Made by a program: the position numbers and the translations under genes. A stretch of DNA of 64,000 nt from Candidatus Thermokryptus mobilis. GTDB lineage: Bacteria; Bacteroidota; Ignavibacteria; Kryptoniales; Kryptoniaceae. The notes beneath the pieces are model-generated. The model had not been told where the DNA came from. It saw nothing but the letters and a program-made list of their open reading frames with translations, and searched no databases. Location of the stretch: contig NZ_FAOO01000002.1 in assembly GCF_900070205.1 (NCBI RefSeq), forward strand, positions 1 to 64,000. The letters are read 5' to 3'. Shown here in pieces: positions 43,625 to 52,382 of this stretch. Every line of letters begins with the position of its first letter. Positions within the stretch are counted from its first letter, which is position 1.

Positions 43625-44092
43625 ATGGCAAACCCGATTTATATAATGATTTTAATTACGATTTCAATCACGCTTTTATTTCTGCTAGGTTTTAGATTCG
43701 CTTTGAAATTTCTAAACAGGCATGCCGAAGTAAAGGAAGCAGTTAAAGAAAATTTAATTTATGCCGATAAAAGTTTTGAAGAACAATTAAACGAGGAAAT
43801 GTTAACCGAAAGCGTTAAAGATGAAAACCTTAACGAAGAATTTAACGAAAATGAGCTTATAAAACTTGCAAAAAGATATAATATCGGTCAGGGTGAAGTT
43901 GAACTTCTATTGAATTTGAGAGCCAAGGAAGTGGAAAGATTGAAAGGATATGAAAAGATAATTGATGAAATTGAGAAGGGCTCGGAAATGAAAAAAGTCG
44001 CTAAAAAATACAAAGTTGGCTATGGTGAAATTGAACTTCTTATGAATTTAAAAAACTTTGGTCGGAACAATTTAATTAAGAAATGGAAATAA
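43625..44092 (+). CDS. SwrB-like single-helix membrane protein with two repeated helical motifs
   Basis: The 155-residue protein has one N-terminal membrane helix (residues 6-24), a Glu-rich acidic linker, and two copies of a motif. These are AKRYNIGQGEVELLLNL (about 82-98) and AKKYKVGYGEIELLMNL (about 126-142), with 11 of 17 positions identical. The motif resembles the C-terminal segment of DUF6115/SwrB-like proteins of Firmicutes, where swrB follows the flagellar sigma gene and promotes flagellar export. Similar topology and position support the comparison, but homology is not proven. Confidence 0.6.
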   Translation: MANPIYIMILITISITLLFLLGFRFALKFLNRHAEVKEAVKENLIYADKSFEEQLNEEMLTESVKDENLNEEFNENELIKLAKRYNIGQGEVELLLNLRAKEVERLKGYEKIIDEIEKGSEMKKVAKKYKVGYGEIELLMNLKNFGRNNLIKKWK

Positions 44093-44098
44093 AAAGTC

Positions 44099-44842
44099 AT
44101 GATAAAAGGGATTTACACATCAGCTGTTGGTATGATGCCAAACAAGCTTAAAATTGATGTCATTGCGAACAATCTCGCAAACATTGATACAACGGGATTT
44201 AAAAAAGACAACATATTCGTCAGGATACTTCATAGTGCGGTGCTTGACATAAACAGAAACGGCGGAAATGAACTGAGCGGTCTTTACATAACTGAATACA
44301 CAAGTTTTGACCAGGGAAATTTAAAGCAAACTGGCAATCCTTTTGACATAGCGATAAATGGCATGGGATTTTTTGTCATTCAAACAAAAAGTGGTCCAAG
44401 ATATACGAGGAATGGGAATTTCACGATCACATCAGATGGTAAAATCGTAAATGCAAATGGAGATGCTTTGGTTGGAAACGGTGGGGAAATAAAATTACCC
44501 GATGTTGATAAGCTCAAAGATGCCGACATAAAGATAACTCAAAAAGGCGAACTTTACATCAAAGATAAGTTGATTGACAAGATCAAAATCGTTTGGTTTA
44601 ACGATTTAAGCAAGCTTAGAAAAGAATCGGGGACATATTTCAGGGCGGATGATGAAGCTGGGGAAGTTGAAATCTCAGAGGGATTTGAAATTTACCAGGG
44701 CTTTCTTGAGGAGTCAAATGTCAATGCAATAGAGGAAATGGTGAGGATGATAGAAGCGAACAGAAGTTATGAATCAAGTTACAAGGCGGTTCAGCATCAG
44801 GAGGAAACACTGACAAAGGCAAATGAACTTGGAAAGTTATAA
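44099..44842 (+). CDS. flgF: Flagellar proximal rod protein, FlgF class
   Basis: The 247-residue protein belongs to the flagellar basal-body rod/hook family. It starts IKGIYTSAVGMMPNKLKIDVIANNLANIDTTGFK and ends with EEMVRMIEANRSYESSYKAVQHQEETL, the D0 coiled-coil segments. Middle phrases such as FDIAINGMGFFVIQTKSGPRYTRNG are typical. It is shorter than FlgG and sits before it, which argues for FlgF. It forms part of the rod in the periplasm. Confidence 0.88.
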   Translation: MIKGIYTSAVGMMPNKLKIDVIANNLANIDTTGFKKDNIFVRILHSAVLDINRNGGNELSGLYITEYTSFDQGNLKQTGNPFDIAINGMGFFVIQTKSGPRYTRNGNFTITSDGKIVNANGDALVGNGGEIKLPDVDKLKDADIKITQKGELYIKDKLIDKIKIVWFNDLSKLRKESGTYFRADDEAGEVEISEGFEIYQGFLEESNVNAIEEMVRMIEANRSYESSYKAVQHQEETLTKANELGKL

Positions 44843-44844
44843 AA

Positions 44845-45036
44845 ATGATTTACTTAACGAGTTACAAAGAGGGAGAGAGGATATTTTGCTGTGTCAAGTT
44901 TCAGAGCGAGGATTTTGAGGTTGAAGGTTACGGCTCAAGTTTTTGGCGGACGCTTTTGTTCTGTTTATTCAAGGGTTTTCTTTTAAAGATCAAATTGAAA
45001 ACAAAAAAATTGATAACGCAATGGAAAGGGCATTAA
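44845..45036 (+). CDS. Possible small protein between flgF and flgG (63 residues)
   Basis: This frame starts 2 nt after the flgF stop and overlaps the start of flgG by 16 nt. It fills a 178-nt gap that otherwise has no gene. The first half looks protein-like (MIYLTSYKEGERIFCCVKF) and the second is basic (KIKLKTKKLITQWKGH). In the second half the other frame, which is in frame with FlgG, also looks coding (LADAFVLFIQGFSFKDQIEN). A one-base change in the T-run at 44940-44944 would join both halves. I am unsure whether this is a real gene. Confidence 0.35.
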   Translation: MIYLTSYKEGERIFCCVKFQSEDFEVEGYGSSFWRTLLFCLFKGFLLKIKLKTKKLITQWKGH

Positions 45037-45812
45037 GGACAGCAGCTTCTGGGATGTTCGCACAACAATTGAACATTGATGTCATAGCTCATAATCTTGC
45101 TAATGTGAACACGACATCGTTTAAAAGGAGCAGAGCCGAGTTTCAAGATTTGATGTATCAAATTTTAAAGGCTCCCGTTTCTGCCAATCAAAACGAGAAC
45201 ACACAAAGCCCCGGGGAAATTCAAATTGGGACAGGCGTACAAGTGGTGGCAACATTGAGGGATTTCAAGCAAGGGGACCTTCAGCCGACGGACAATCCAC
45301 TTGATGTTGCGATAAATGGCGACGGTTTCTTCCAAGTCAGAAAGCCCGACGGGACAATTGCCTACACAAGGGATGGCTCTTTTAAACTCTCACGCGACGG
45401 ACGACTTGTTAACTCCACAGGTTATATTCTTGAGCCAGAAATTATCATACCTGAGACAGCCGTCGCAATAAGCATAAGCAGAGATGGAATAGTTGAAATT
45501 TTAAATTCGGGAGAAACTGAACCTGTTGAGATAGGAAGAATTGAACTCGTCAAGTTTGTAAACCCAGCTGGTTTGAGAAGCATTGGCAATAACCTTTATG
45601 TTGAAACGCAGGCATCGGGTCAACCGATATTCGGAACCCCAGGAAGTGAAGGGTTTGGCGAGTTGATGCAAGGATATCTTGAAACTTCAAATGTTGACAT
45701 CGTTGAGGAAATGGTCAATATGATAATCGCCCAGCGTGCTTACGAAATTAACTCAAAGACGATAAAGACAGTTGAAGAAATGCTTCAAATGGCAAACAAT
45801 TTGAAACGATGA
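45021..45812 (+). CDS. flgG: Flagellar distal rod protein FlgG
   Basis: From the ATG at 45021 the protein has 263 residues. It starts ERALRTAASGMFAQQLNIDVIAHNLANVNTTSFKR, then GEIQIGTGVQV and LDVAINGDGFFQVRKPDGTIAYTRDG. It ends with LETSNVDIVEEMVNMIIAQRAYEINSKTIKT. These match FlgG in order and length (usual 260-265). The upstream in-frame codons (TTG at 44943) would add 26 residues not seen in the family. FlgG forms the distal rod that passes through the P and L rings. Confidence 0.95.
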   Translation: MERALRTAASGMFAQQLNIDVIAHNLANVNTTSFKRSRAEFQDLMYQILKAPVSANQNENTQSPGEIQIGTGVQVVATLRDFKQGDLQPTDNPLDVAINGDGFFQVRKPDGTIAYTRDGSFKLSRDGRLVNSTGYILEPEIIIPETAVAISISRDGIVEILNSGETEPVEIGRIELVKFVNPAGLRSIGNNLYVETQASGQPIFGTPGSEGFGELMQGYLETSNVDIVEEMVNMIIAQRAYEINSKTIKTVEEMLQMANNLKR

Positions 45813-45815
45813 AAG

Positions 45816-46502
45816 ATGATCTATTTTCTTTTTCAAATAGCTTTGCTACAAGCGGTATTGACAAGATGTGATGTTGAAGCCCTGAAAAGTGAAATTGTTA
45901 AGTTTCTGAACCAAAGGTTTGCTTACGATAAGATTGAATTCGTTGTTGAGATAAAAAGCGATGTTAGAAGATTTCTCAAATGCGACAGCTGTAGATTTGA
46001 AATCGTGCAAAAAAACATAATTAAACCACGCCTTTATCAAACTTTTAAAGTGAGGTCTTACACCAAAGACAGCTTGTGCGAGGATTTCACGGTTCAAACC
46101 TTTATCAGAACATTTGAGGATGTCCTGATAGCCAAAAGGGACTTGAAAAGGGGTGAGATTGTTGATGAAAATATGTTTACAGTTGAAAGGGTTGAAACAA
46201 CTTTTTTAAGGGGTGACCTCATAAAGGACAAAAGAGATGTCTTGGGTAAAAGATTGAAAAAATTTTTAAGGGAAGGTGAGATAGCCTTTGAAAGCTACTT
46301 TGAGGATTTGCCAATTGTCGTTTCCGGTGAAAAAGTAAAAATCCTTGCAATAGTTGGGAATGTAAAAGTTGAAACCGAGGGTATAGCAAAGGGAAGCGGA
46401 AGATTAAATGATAACGTCAGGGTTTTAAACATTAGCTCTGGGAAATTGATTTTTGGAAGGGTCATTGGTAGAGGAGTCGTTGCGGTTGAGATTGAAAATT
46501 AA
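45816..46502 (+). CDS. flgA: P-ring assembly chaperone FlgA
   Basis: The 228-residue protein starts with a short hydrophobic signal-like segment (MIYFLFQIALLQAVL). The C-terminal half is a SAF domain: VLIAKRDLKRGEIVDENMFTVERVE, then VLGKRLKKFLREGE and VKILAIVGNVKVETEGIA. FlgA assists FlgI to build the P ring in the periplasm. The flgA-flgH-flgI order is common. It is 3 nt after flgG. Confidence 0.9.
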   Translation: MIYFLFQIALLQAVLTRCDVEALKSEIVKFLNQRFAYDKIEFVVEIKSDVRRFLKCDSCRFEIVQKNIIKPRLYQTFKVRSYTKDSLCEDFTVQTFIRTFEDVLIAKRDLKRGEIVDENMFTVERVETTFLRGDLIKDKRDVLGKRLKKFLREGEIAFESYFEDLPIVVSGEKVKILAIVGNVKVETEGIAKGSGRLNDNVRVLNISSGKLIFGRVIGRGVVAVEIEN

Positions 46503-46518
46503 AAAAATAGGTTTAAAC

Positions 46519-47085
46519 ATGGTGAAGAAAATTCTCGCTTTGTTTTTCGCATTTGCTTCGCTTAATCTAAAATCACAAGAGGTAATTCAGAGGTCAATTT
46601 TTTCCGATCATAAAGCCTTTAAAGTCGGTGATGTCATAACGATAATTGTGATAGAGGTTTCATCCGCTGAGAACAACATCAAGAGAAGTACTTCAAGGTC
46701 AGGAAATATAAATGGTTCTGTTTCTGGTAGCGGGGCTTTGAGCTTCATACCTGAATCAGGTTTTTCAATTGGGACCGAGAATGAATTCAAAGGTCAAGGT
46801 TCAACTTCATCACGCGGGGCTGTCAAGGCAAAGATAAGTGCTAAAGTCGTCGGAATTGATTCGGCTGGAAATTTGGTGATTGAGGGGAAGAGAAAAGTTA
46901 GTATAAATGGTGATGCTCAAATCATAAGGATAAAAGGTGTTGTGCGACCAAGCGATGTGAATTGGGACAACAGTGTTTTCTCTTATAACATTGCAAACGC
47001 TGAGATTGAATTTTCTGGCAAGGGGATGACTTACAGAAATCAGAGCCCAAGTTGGATAACGAGATTATTGCACTGGCTATTTTAA
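46519..47085 (+). CDS. flgH: Flagellar L-ring protein FlgH
   Basis: From the ATG at 46519 the protein has 188 residues, after a signal peptide (MVKKILALFFAFASLNLKS). FKVGDVITIIVIEVSSAEN, INGDAQIIRIKGVVRPSDV and the final IANAEIEFSGKGM are typical FlgH. A lipobox Cys, usual for FlgH, is not seen, so it may not be a lipoprotein. FlgH forms the outer-membrane L ring, which implies a diderm cell. Confidence 0.92.
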   Translation: MVKKILALFFAFASLNLKSQEVIQRSIFSDHKAFKVGDVITIIVIEVSSAENNIKRSTSRSGNINGSVSGSGALSFIPESGFSIGTENEFKGQGSTSSRGAVKAKISAKVVGIDSAGNLVIEGKRKVSINGDAQIIRIKGVVRPSDVNWDNSVFSYNIANAEIEFSGKGMTYRNQSPSWITRLLHWLF

Positions 47086-47103
47086 ATAAAATTTTTAACC
47101 GAG

Positions 47104-48195
47104 ATGCGTAGGTTAATTTTTCTAATTTTACTTTGTCAAAGTTTATCTTTCAGCACGAGGATAAAAGACATCGCTTATATTAAAGGTACAGCTGGCTATC
47201 AAGTTATAGGTTATGGTCTCGTTGTCGGTCTTAACGGGACTGGGGATACAAGGAGGGCAAGTTTTACTGTTCAATCTGTTGTAAGTATGTTGAAAAGGTT
47301 TGGGATAACTGTGACGGACGAAAATCTCAGGACGAGAAATGTCGCAGCTGTGATGGTCATAGCGACGATCCCACCATTTGCAAAGGAAGGTTCGTCTGTT
47401 GATGTAATCGTTTCATCAATTGGGGACGCGACGAGTTTACACGGTGGGAGTTTGCTTATGACCCCACTTGCTGGAGCCGACGGCACGGTTTATGCAGTAG
47501 CTCAAGGTCCAATATCAATTGGTGGATTTGGCATCATCACAGCAACGGGAACCGAATACAGAAGAAATGTAACTACAACTGGACGAATTCCAAACGGAGC
47601 TATAATTGAGAAGCCAATACCTGTTAATCTCTTTAACGACGATAAGATTGAGCTTGTCCTAAGACAGGCGGATTTCACAACTGCCAAGAGAATTGCCGAT
47701 TCAATTAACTCAAAATTTAATTTAAACATCGCTTATGCAATTGATGCTTCATCCATTTTTATAAAAGTGCCTGAAAATTTCAAAAGTAATGATAAAATTG
47801 TTGACTTCATATCTCAAATTGAATCAATTGATGTTCAACCTGATGCTGTTGCGAAGGTTGTGATAAACGAGAGGACGGGGACAATTGTCGTAGGCGAAAA
47901 TGTCACAATTTCCCCAGTTGCGATCTCTCACGGTGGGATACATATTGAAATACAAGCTGTTCCTGTGATCTCACAGCCAGCTCCTTTCTCATTGGGACGA
48001 ACCGTTGTAACGCAACTTACAACAGTAAATGTTTATCAAGACACTACAATTGTCAGCGCGATTGAGGGTGTTGCAACCGTTCAAGACATAGCAAGAGCTT
48101 TGAACGCCTTAAAAGTTTTGCCAAGGGATATAATTGCGATTTTCCAAGCGCTTAAAGAAGCTGGTGCATTGAAGGCAGAACTAATCATAATGTGA
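47104..48195 (+). CDS. flgI: Flagellar P-ring protein FlgI
   Basis: The 363-residue protein has a signal peptide (RRLIFLILLCQSLSFS) and the FlgI core. GYQVIGYGLVVGLNGTGDTRR, LLMTPLAGADGTVYAVAQGP and IVVGENVTISPVAISHGG are typical. VATVQDIARALNALKVLPRDIIAIFQALKEAGAL forms the C-terminus. It polymerises around the rod in the peptidoglycan layer. Length matches the family's usual 345-370 residues. Confidence 0.96.
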   Translation: MRRLIFLILLCQSLSFSTRIKDIAYIKGTAGYQVIGYGLVVGLNGTGDTRRASFTVQSVVSMLKRFGITVTDENLRTRNVAAVMVIATIPPFAKEGSSVDVIVSSIGDATSLHGGSLLMTPLAGADGTVYAVAQGPISIGGFGIITATGTEYRRNVTTTGRIPNGAIIEKPIPVNLFNDDKIELVLRQADFTTAKRIADSINSKFNLNIAYAIDASSIFIKVPENFKSNDKIVDFISQIESIDVQPDAVAKVVINERTGTIVVGENVTISPVAISHGGIHIEIQAVPVISQPAPFSLGRTVVTQLTTVNVYQDTTIVSAIEGVATVQDIARALNALKVLPRDIIAIFQALKEAGALKAELIIM

Positions 48196-48198
48196 AGA

Positions 48199-49020
48199 AT
48201 GAAAATTTACACAGGTGAACTAAATAAAGTCATTCAAAGCGAAAAAATTCAAGACCAAGGCGGAAAACTTCGCCTCAAGGAAACAGCGGAGAATTTTGAA
48301 GCGATATTTTTAAACTTTATGCTCAAGTCAATGATGAAACTCGGCGACGATAAAAATTCAATCTTCGGCGGTGACGATTTCGGCTCCGATGTCTTGGATA
48401 GCATATTTTACATTGAGATGTCAAAACATTTAGCCAAAAATGGGAAATTTGGTATAGCTGAACTTATCTACAAAGAGCTTGAAAAACGAGACGCGAAAAT
48501 CACCGCCGATAACCCACAGCAAACTGAAAAAGACGAGATGAAAAAACCCACAAATCTACAAAAGCAAAAAAGCAAATCAATCAATTATGGCGAACCGTTG
48601 ATTAAAAAAATCAATCGCTTTGACGAAATAATCAAAAGGGCTTCGTCGGAGTTTAACATTCCAGCTGAGATTATTAAAGCGATAATCGCGGTTGAATCGT
48701 CCGGGGATCTCTTTGCAATCTCACCGAAGGGCGCAAAGGGTTTAATGCAACTTATTGATTCAACTGCCCAACTCGTCGGTGTAAAGAATATATGGCATCC
48801 TGCCGAAAATATATACGGTGGCGTTAAATATCTTCGCTACCTGCTTGACAGATTTAACGGCGATATAAAACTTGCGATAGCAGGTTACAATGCCGGACCT
48901 GAAAATGTGGAAAAATTTGGTGGTATTCCACCTTTCCCAGAGACGATAGAGTATGTCGGGAAAGTTATGAGGTATTTAAAATTTTTTGAACAAACCAGAG
49001 ATAAGAATGAAGGGCAATGA
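48199..49020 (+). CDS. flgJ: FlgJ-like rod-binding protein fused to a soluble lytic transglycosylase domain
   Basis: The 273-residue protein has an N-terminal rod-binding domain (about residues 20-95; AENFEAIFLNFMLKSMMK and FYIEMSKHLAKNGKFGIA). A Lys-rich linker follows, then an SLT domain from about 145. The SLT motifs are AIIAVESSGDLFAISPKGAKGLMQ with the catalytic Glu, YGGVKYLRYLL and AIAGYNAGP. E. coli FlgJ has a glucosaminidase domain instead. It likely clears peptidoglycan so that the rod can pass. Confidence 0.92.
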   Translation: MKIYTGELNKVIQSEKIQDQGGKLRLKETAENFEAIFLNFMLKSMMKLGDDKNSIFGGDDFGSDVLDSIFYIEMSKHLAKNGKFGIAELIYKELEKRDAKITADNPQQTEKDEMKKPTNLQKQKSKSINYGEPLIKKINRFDEIIKRASSEFNIPAEIIKAIIAVESSGDLFAISPKGAKGLMQLIDSTAQLVGVKNIWHPAENIYGGVKYLRYLLDRFNGDIKLAIAGYNAGPENVEKFGGIPPFPETIEYVGKVMRYLKFFEQTRDKNEGQ

Positions 49021-49348
49021 GAAGCCGACAGAGATTTTGACCAAATTGAAATGGAAATTGAAAGCATTGAAGGAAACGCTTGAGGAAAAACAAAAGGCGA
49101 TCGTATCATTAAACTACGATGAGATTGAAAAAAGAACAAGAGAAGCTGAAGCGATTGTTTCTGAGATATCTTTTAATGTGGACATGATCAAAGGGTTAGG
49201 AAATGAAAAGGATGAGTTGATTTCACTTTTAAGCGATATAAAGCGAATAAACTTTGAGAATAGATATTTGATTTCACACTCACTTGCGTTCACTAAAAAG
49301 CTACTTGAATTTTTTGATGAGGCAAACAAAGTAAATAAAAAGGTTTAA
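49007..49348 (+). CDS. flgN: FlgN-like flagellar export chaperone
   Basis: From the ATG at 49007 the protein has 113 residues and overlaps flgJ by 14 nt. It is almost entirely helical and charged (KWKLKALKETLEEKQKAI, then LNYDEIEKRTREAEAIV), as expected for FlgN. FlgN binds the hook-associated proteins FlgK and FlgL before export. flgK follows 5 nt later and flgL after that, which supports the call more than sequence alone. Confidence 0.75.
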   Translation: MKGNEKPTEILTKLKWKLKALKETLEEKQKAIVSLNYDEIEKRTREAEAIVSEISFNVDMIKGLGNEKDELISLLSDIKRINFENRYLISHSLAFTKKLLEFFDEANKVNKKV

Positions 49349-49353
49349 TTCTT

Positions 49354-50697
49354 ATGGCTGGATTGTTCAGTATAATTGAGAGTGCAAAGAAAGGGATTCA
49401 TTCGTCAAGAATTGGGCTTGAGGTTACAAGCCACAATGTTTCAAATGCAAACACACCAGGTTACACAAGGCAAAGGGTTGAATTAAGCAGTAGCGATGTT
49501 TTGTCATCAAAGCTCGGAATGATAAACCCGGGCGTAAAAGTCGTCGGCATAAAACAAATCCGAGACATCTTCATTGAAGGTGAGATAAGAAAAACTCTAA
49601 ACTCACTTGGGAATCATTCCGTTGAGCGTGAAATTTTCTCAAGGATTGAAACTATAATAAATGAACCCAGCGAGGTTGGGCTTGGGCGGTTAATTGAAAA
49701 ATTTTTCAACGCTTTTGATGATTTAGCCAAAAATCCCGAGGACAGGGCTTTACGTGTCACCGTCGTTCAAAGCGCGAAGGCACTTTCACAAAGGTTTAAC
49801 GACATTTTCAACTCTATGCTTGGGATGAAAAAAGACATATTGTCCGAAATGGATGCGAAGGTTAAAAATCTGAACGAAATCATCGCTGAAATTGGCAAAT
49901 TAAACCGAGAAGCTGTGAATCTTTACAACTCTGGTGCTGAAACGAACGATATAAAGGACAAGATAAATCAAAAATTAAATGAACTTTCAAAACTTGTGGA
50001 TTTCGTTGCATCATTTGACGAAAGCGGTGCCGTAAAAATTAACGCCGGTGGCGTCACCATTGTGAATAGGGAACAGGTTAAAAAGATTGAGATGAAATTC
50101 TTTGACGGTAAAGTTAAATTAATCTCAACCGACGATGGGATAGAAGCGAAGCTTAATTCTGGGGAGATTTTCATGCTTCAGAATTCGTTCAATGACCTGA
50201 TCCCGGATGTGATTGAGGGATTTGATCGTCTCGCTTTGAACTTGATAAAAAAGATTAACGATATACATCGGCTTGGATATGGCATTAACGGGGCTACGGG
50301 TCTTGATTTCTTTGTCGGGACTGGTTCGGGAAGCATTCAAGTTAACAAAGCAATCCTTGAAAATCCGAATAAAATTGCAACTTCAATTGATGGAAACCCC
50401 GGTGATAATCAGGTGGCGCTCGCAATCGCAGGACTGAGAAAGGATGAAAACATAACCAACTTTTATAATTCAATTGTAAGCGATATCGGCTTAAGGTCAA
50501 AAATAAGCTCGGATAATGAGAACTTACAAAAGATGATTTTAAATCAACTTGAATCACAGCGAGATTCCGCTTCTGGTGTTTCAATTGATGAAGAGATGTT
50601 GAATATGATAAAGTTTCAAAAAATGTTTGAAGCCTCAGCAAGGGTGATACAAAGCGTAAATGAAATGATTGACACTATACTTTCAATGGTTAGATAA
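49354..50697 (+). CDS. flgK: Hook-associated protein 1, FlgK
   Basis: The 447-residue protein starts GLFSIIESAKKGIHSSRIGLEVTSHNVSNANTPGYTRQRVE, the FlgK D0 segment. It ends with the partner coiled coil SIDEEMLNMIKFQKMFEASARVIQSVNEMIDTIL. FlgK joins the hook to the filament. It is shorter than enterobacterial FlgK (about 550 residues), lacking much of the variable middle domain. It is preceded by its chaperone gene flgN. Confidence 0.94.
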   Translation: MAGLFSIIESAKKGIHSSRIGLEVTSHNVSNANTPGYTRQRVELSSSDVLSSKLGMINPGVKVVGIKQIRDIFIEGEIRKTLNSLGNHSVEREIFSRIETIINEPSEVGLGRLIEKFFNAFDDLAKNPEDRALRVTVVQSAKALSQRFNDIFNSMLGMKKDILSEMDAKVKNLNEIIAEIGKLNREAVNLYNSGAETNDIKDKINQKLNELSKLVDFVASFDESGAVKINAGGVTIVNREQVKKIEMKFFDGKVKLISTDDGIEAKLNSGEIFMLQNSFNDLIPDVIEGFDRLALNLIKKINDIHRLGYGINGATGLDFFVGTGSGSIQVNKAILENPNKIATSIDGNPGDNQVALAIAGLRKDENITNFYNSIVSDIGLRSKISSDNENLQKMILNQLESQRDSASGVSIDEEMLNMIKFQKMFEASARVIQSVNEMIDTILSMVR

Positions 50698-50716
50698 AAC
50701 AAAATTGATCTCGGAT

Positions 50717-51598
50717 ATGCGAATCACCGAATTAACAGTGATAAAAAATTTGATCGACAACATAGACAAGACGAGAGAAAAGATAAATCAAGTTCAGCTT
50801 AAAATTGCAACTGGCAAAGAAATCAACACCGTATCAGACAACCCTTATATCGCAAATTCAATAATGAATTTGAAAGCGATGATAAACAGAAATGAACAAT
50901 TTCAAAAAAACATTGACGACGCCATTGACTTCTTAACCGCAACTGGTGATGCACTTGACAATTTCATCAACACTTTGATTGATATAAAATCCCTACTCGT
51001 TGAGATCTCAAACTCAGCAAGGGAGCCAGATTACGAAACTTATGCGAACAGGTTGGGAGAACTTTTCAAGCAGTTGCTTGATTCTGCGAATACAAATTTC
51101 AAGGGGAAATATATTTTCAACGGGACGAATACAAAGGTCAAACCATTTTCATACGATGAAAAAAACGACCTATTGATTTCGGACTTGTCAAACGGTGAGA
51201 TAAAGTTTGAGGTCAACGATGGCGTGTATGAGAAAGTAAATTTCACAGTTGAGGAGATCTTCGGTGGGAGGGAGATTTTTGACCTCGTGCATCAAATCAA
51301 AAATTCTTTGAAAAACAAAATCAAACCTGACATCTCCCTATTGCAAAGGTTTGAGCAACTCTTTGAAAACATTGTGAGCAATTCATCTGAGGTCGGGGCT
51401 TTGGTGAATAGATTTAATCTTTTGAGAAAGCAAATTGAAAAACAAAACCTTATTCTCACAGAACTTCTATCAATAAGGCAAGATACCGACATAGCACAAC
51501 AAGCTATAAATTTACAAAAGGGTCAATTAATACTTGAATCAGCATATATGCTCGCTGGGAAAATAATTCAAAAGTCAATAATTGATTATCTGCGATGA
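50717..51598 (+). CDS. flgL: Hook-associated protein 3, FlgL
   Basis: From the ATG at 50717 the protein has 293 residues. The N-terminus has INQVQLKIATGKEINTVSDNPYIANSIMNLKAMI, a flagellin-like D0/D1 helix. The C-terminal helix ends AINLQKGQLILESAYMLAGKIIQKS. FYIFNGTNTKVKP-like text (KYIFNGTNT) in the middle is typical of FlgL. It forms the second junction layer between hook and filament. Its stop overlaps the motA start (ATGA). Confidence 0.92.
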   Translation: MRITELTVIKNLIDNIDKTREKINQVQLKIATGKEINTVSDNPYIANSIMNLKAMINRNEQFQKNIDDAIDFLTATGDALDNFINTLIDIKSLLVEISNSAREPDYETYANRLGELFKQLLDSANTNFKGKYIFNGTNTKVKPFSYDEKNDLLISDLSNGEIKFEVNDGVYEKVNFTVEEIFGGREIFDLVHQIKNSLKNKIKPDISLLQRFEQLFENIVSNSSEVGALVNRFNLLRKQIEKQNLILTELLSIRQDTDIAQQAINLQKGQLILESAYMLAGKIIQKSIIDYLR

Positions 51599-52380
51599 AG
51601 AACAACTCTACATTTGAATTCGGAACGATTGCTGGTTTAATACTTGGGGTGTTGTCAATTTTCGGTTCGTTTCTTCTTGAAGGTGGAACGCTTGGGGCTC
51701 TGATTTTGATCCCTGCGATGTTGATCGTCTTTGGTGGGACAATCGCAACAGCTATGATCGGCTCACCTGCGAAGATATTTTTTAAGATACCCAGCTTTAT
51801 AAAACTTGCGCTTATACCACCTAAATTCAATGTAGTTGAGACAATAGAGACGATAGTAAATTATGCAATCATAGCTAGGAAAGATGGGATACTTGCACTT
51901 GAAAAGGAAGTAAACAATGTGTCTCATCCTTTTTTAAAAAAGATGTTGCGACTTGCCATAGATGGAACTGACCCGGAGACAATCCGTGAAATAGCAGATG
52001 TTGAGATAAACTACATAACCGAGCGACACATGGCGAATGCAACTGTATTTCAAAAGATGGGTGGATACGCCCCAACAATGGGAATAATTGGAACTGTTAT
52101 GGGATTAATTTCAACACTTGCGAATGCTGGAGGCGATCCAAATGAACTAATACGTCATATAGCGAGTGCTTTCATAGCGACGCTTTGGGGTGTCTTTAGT
52201 GCAAATATAATTTGGCTTCCGATAGCTGATAGATTAAAAGCGATTCACGCCGAAGAAAAAATCCTGTTAGAAATAATCGTTGAGGGTGTCTTAGCAATTC
52301 AAGCAGGTGAGGTCCCAACAATCATCAAGACGAAACTTTACTCAATGTTTCCGATAAGCGAGCAAAAAATAGAGGACTGA
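51595..52380 (+). CDS. motA: Flagellar motor stator protein MotA
   Basis: The 261-residue protein has four membrane helices. FGTIAGLILGVLSIFGSFLL and ILIPAMLIVFGGTIATAMIG form the first pair. The second pair is YAPTMGIIGTVMGLISTLANAG and HIASAFIATLWGVFSANIIWLPIADRL. The cytoplasmic loop carries the charged torque residues. It matches the PomA/MotA class seen with MotB proteins of this length. Whether protons or sodium drive it is not clear. Confidence 0.95.
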   Translation: MKNNSTFEFGTIAGLILGVLSIFGSFLLEGGTLGALILIPAMLIVFGGTIATAMIGSPAKIFFKIPSFIKLALIPPKFNVVETIETIVNYAIIARKDGILALEKEVNNVSHPFLKKMLRLAIDGTDPETIREIADVEINYITERHMANATVFQKMGGYAPTMGIIGTVMGLISTLANAGGDPNELIRHIASAFIATLWGVFSANIIWLPIADRLKAIHAEEKILLEIIVEGVLAIQAGEVPTIIKTKLYSMFPISEQKIED

Positions 52381-52382
52381 AA

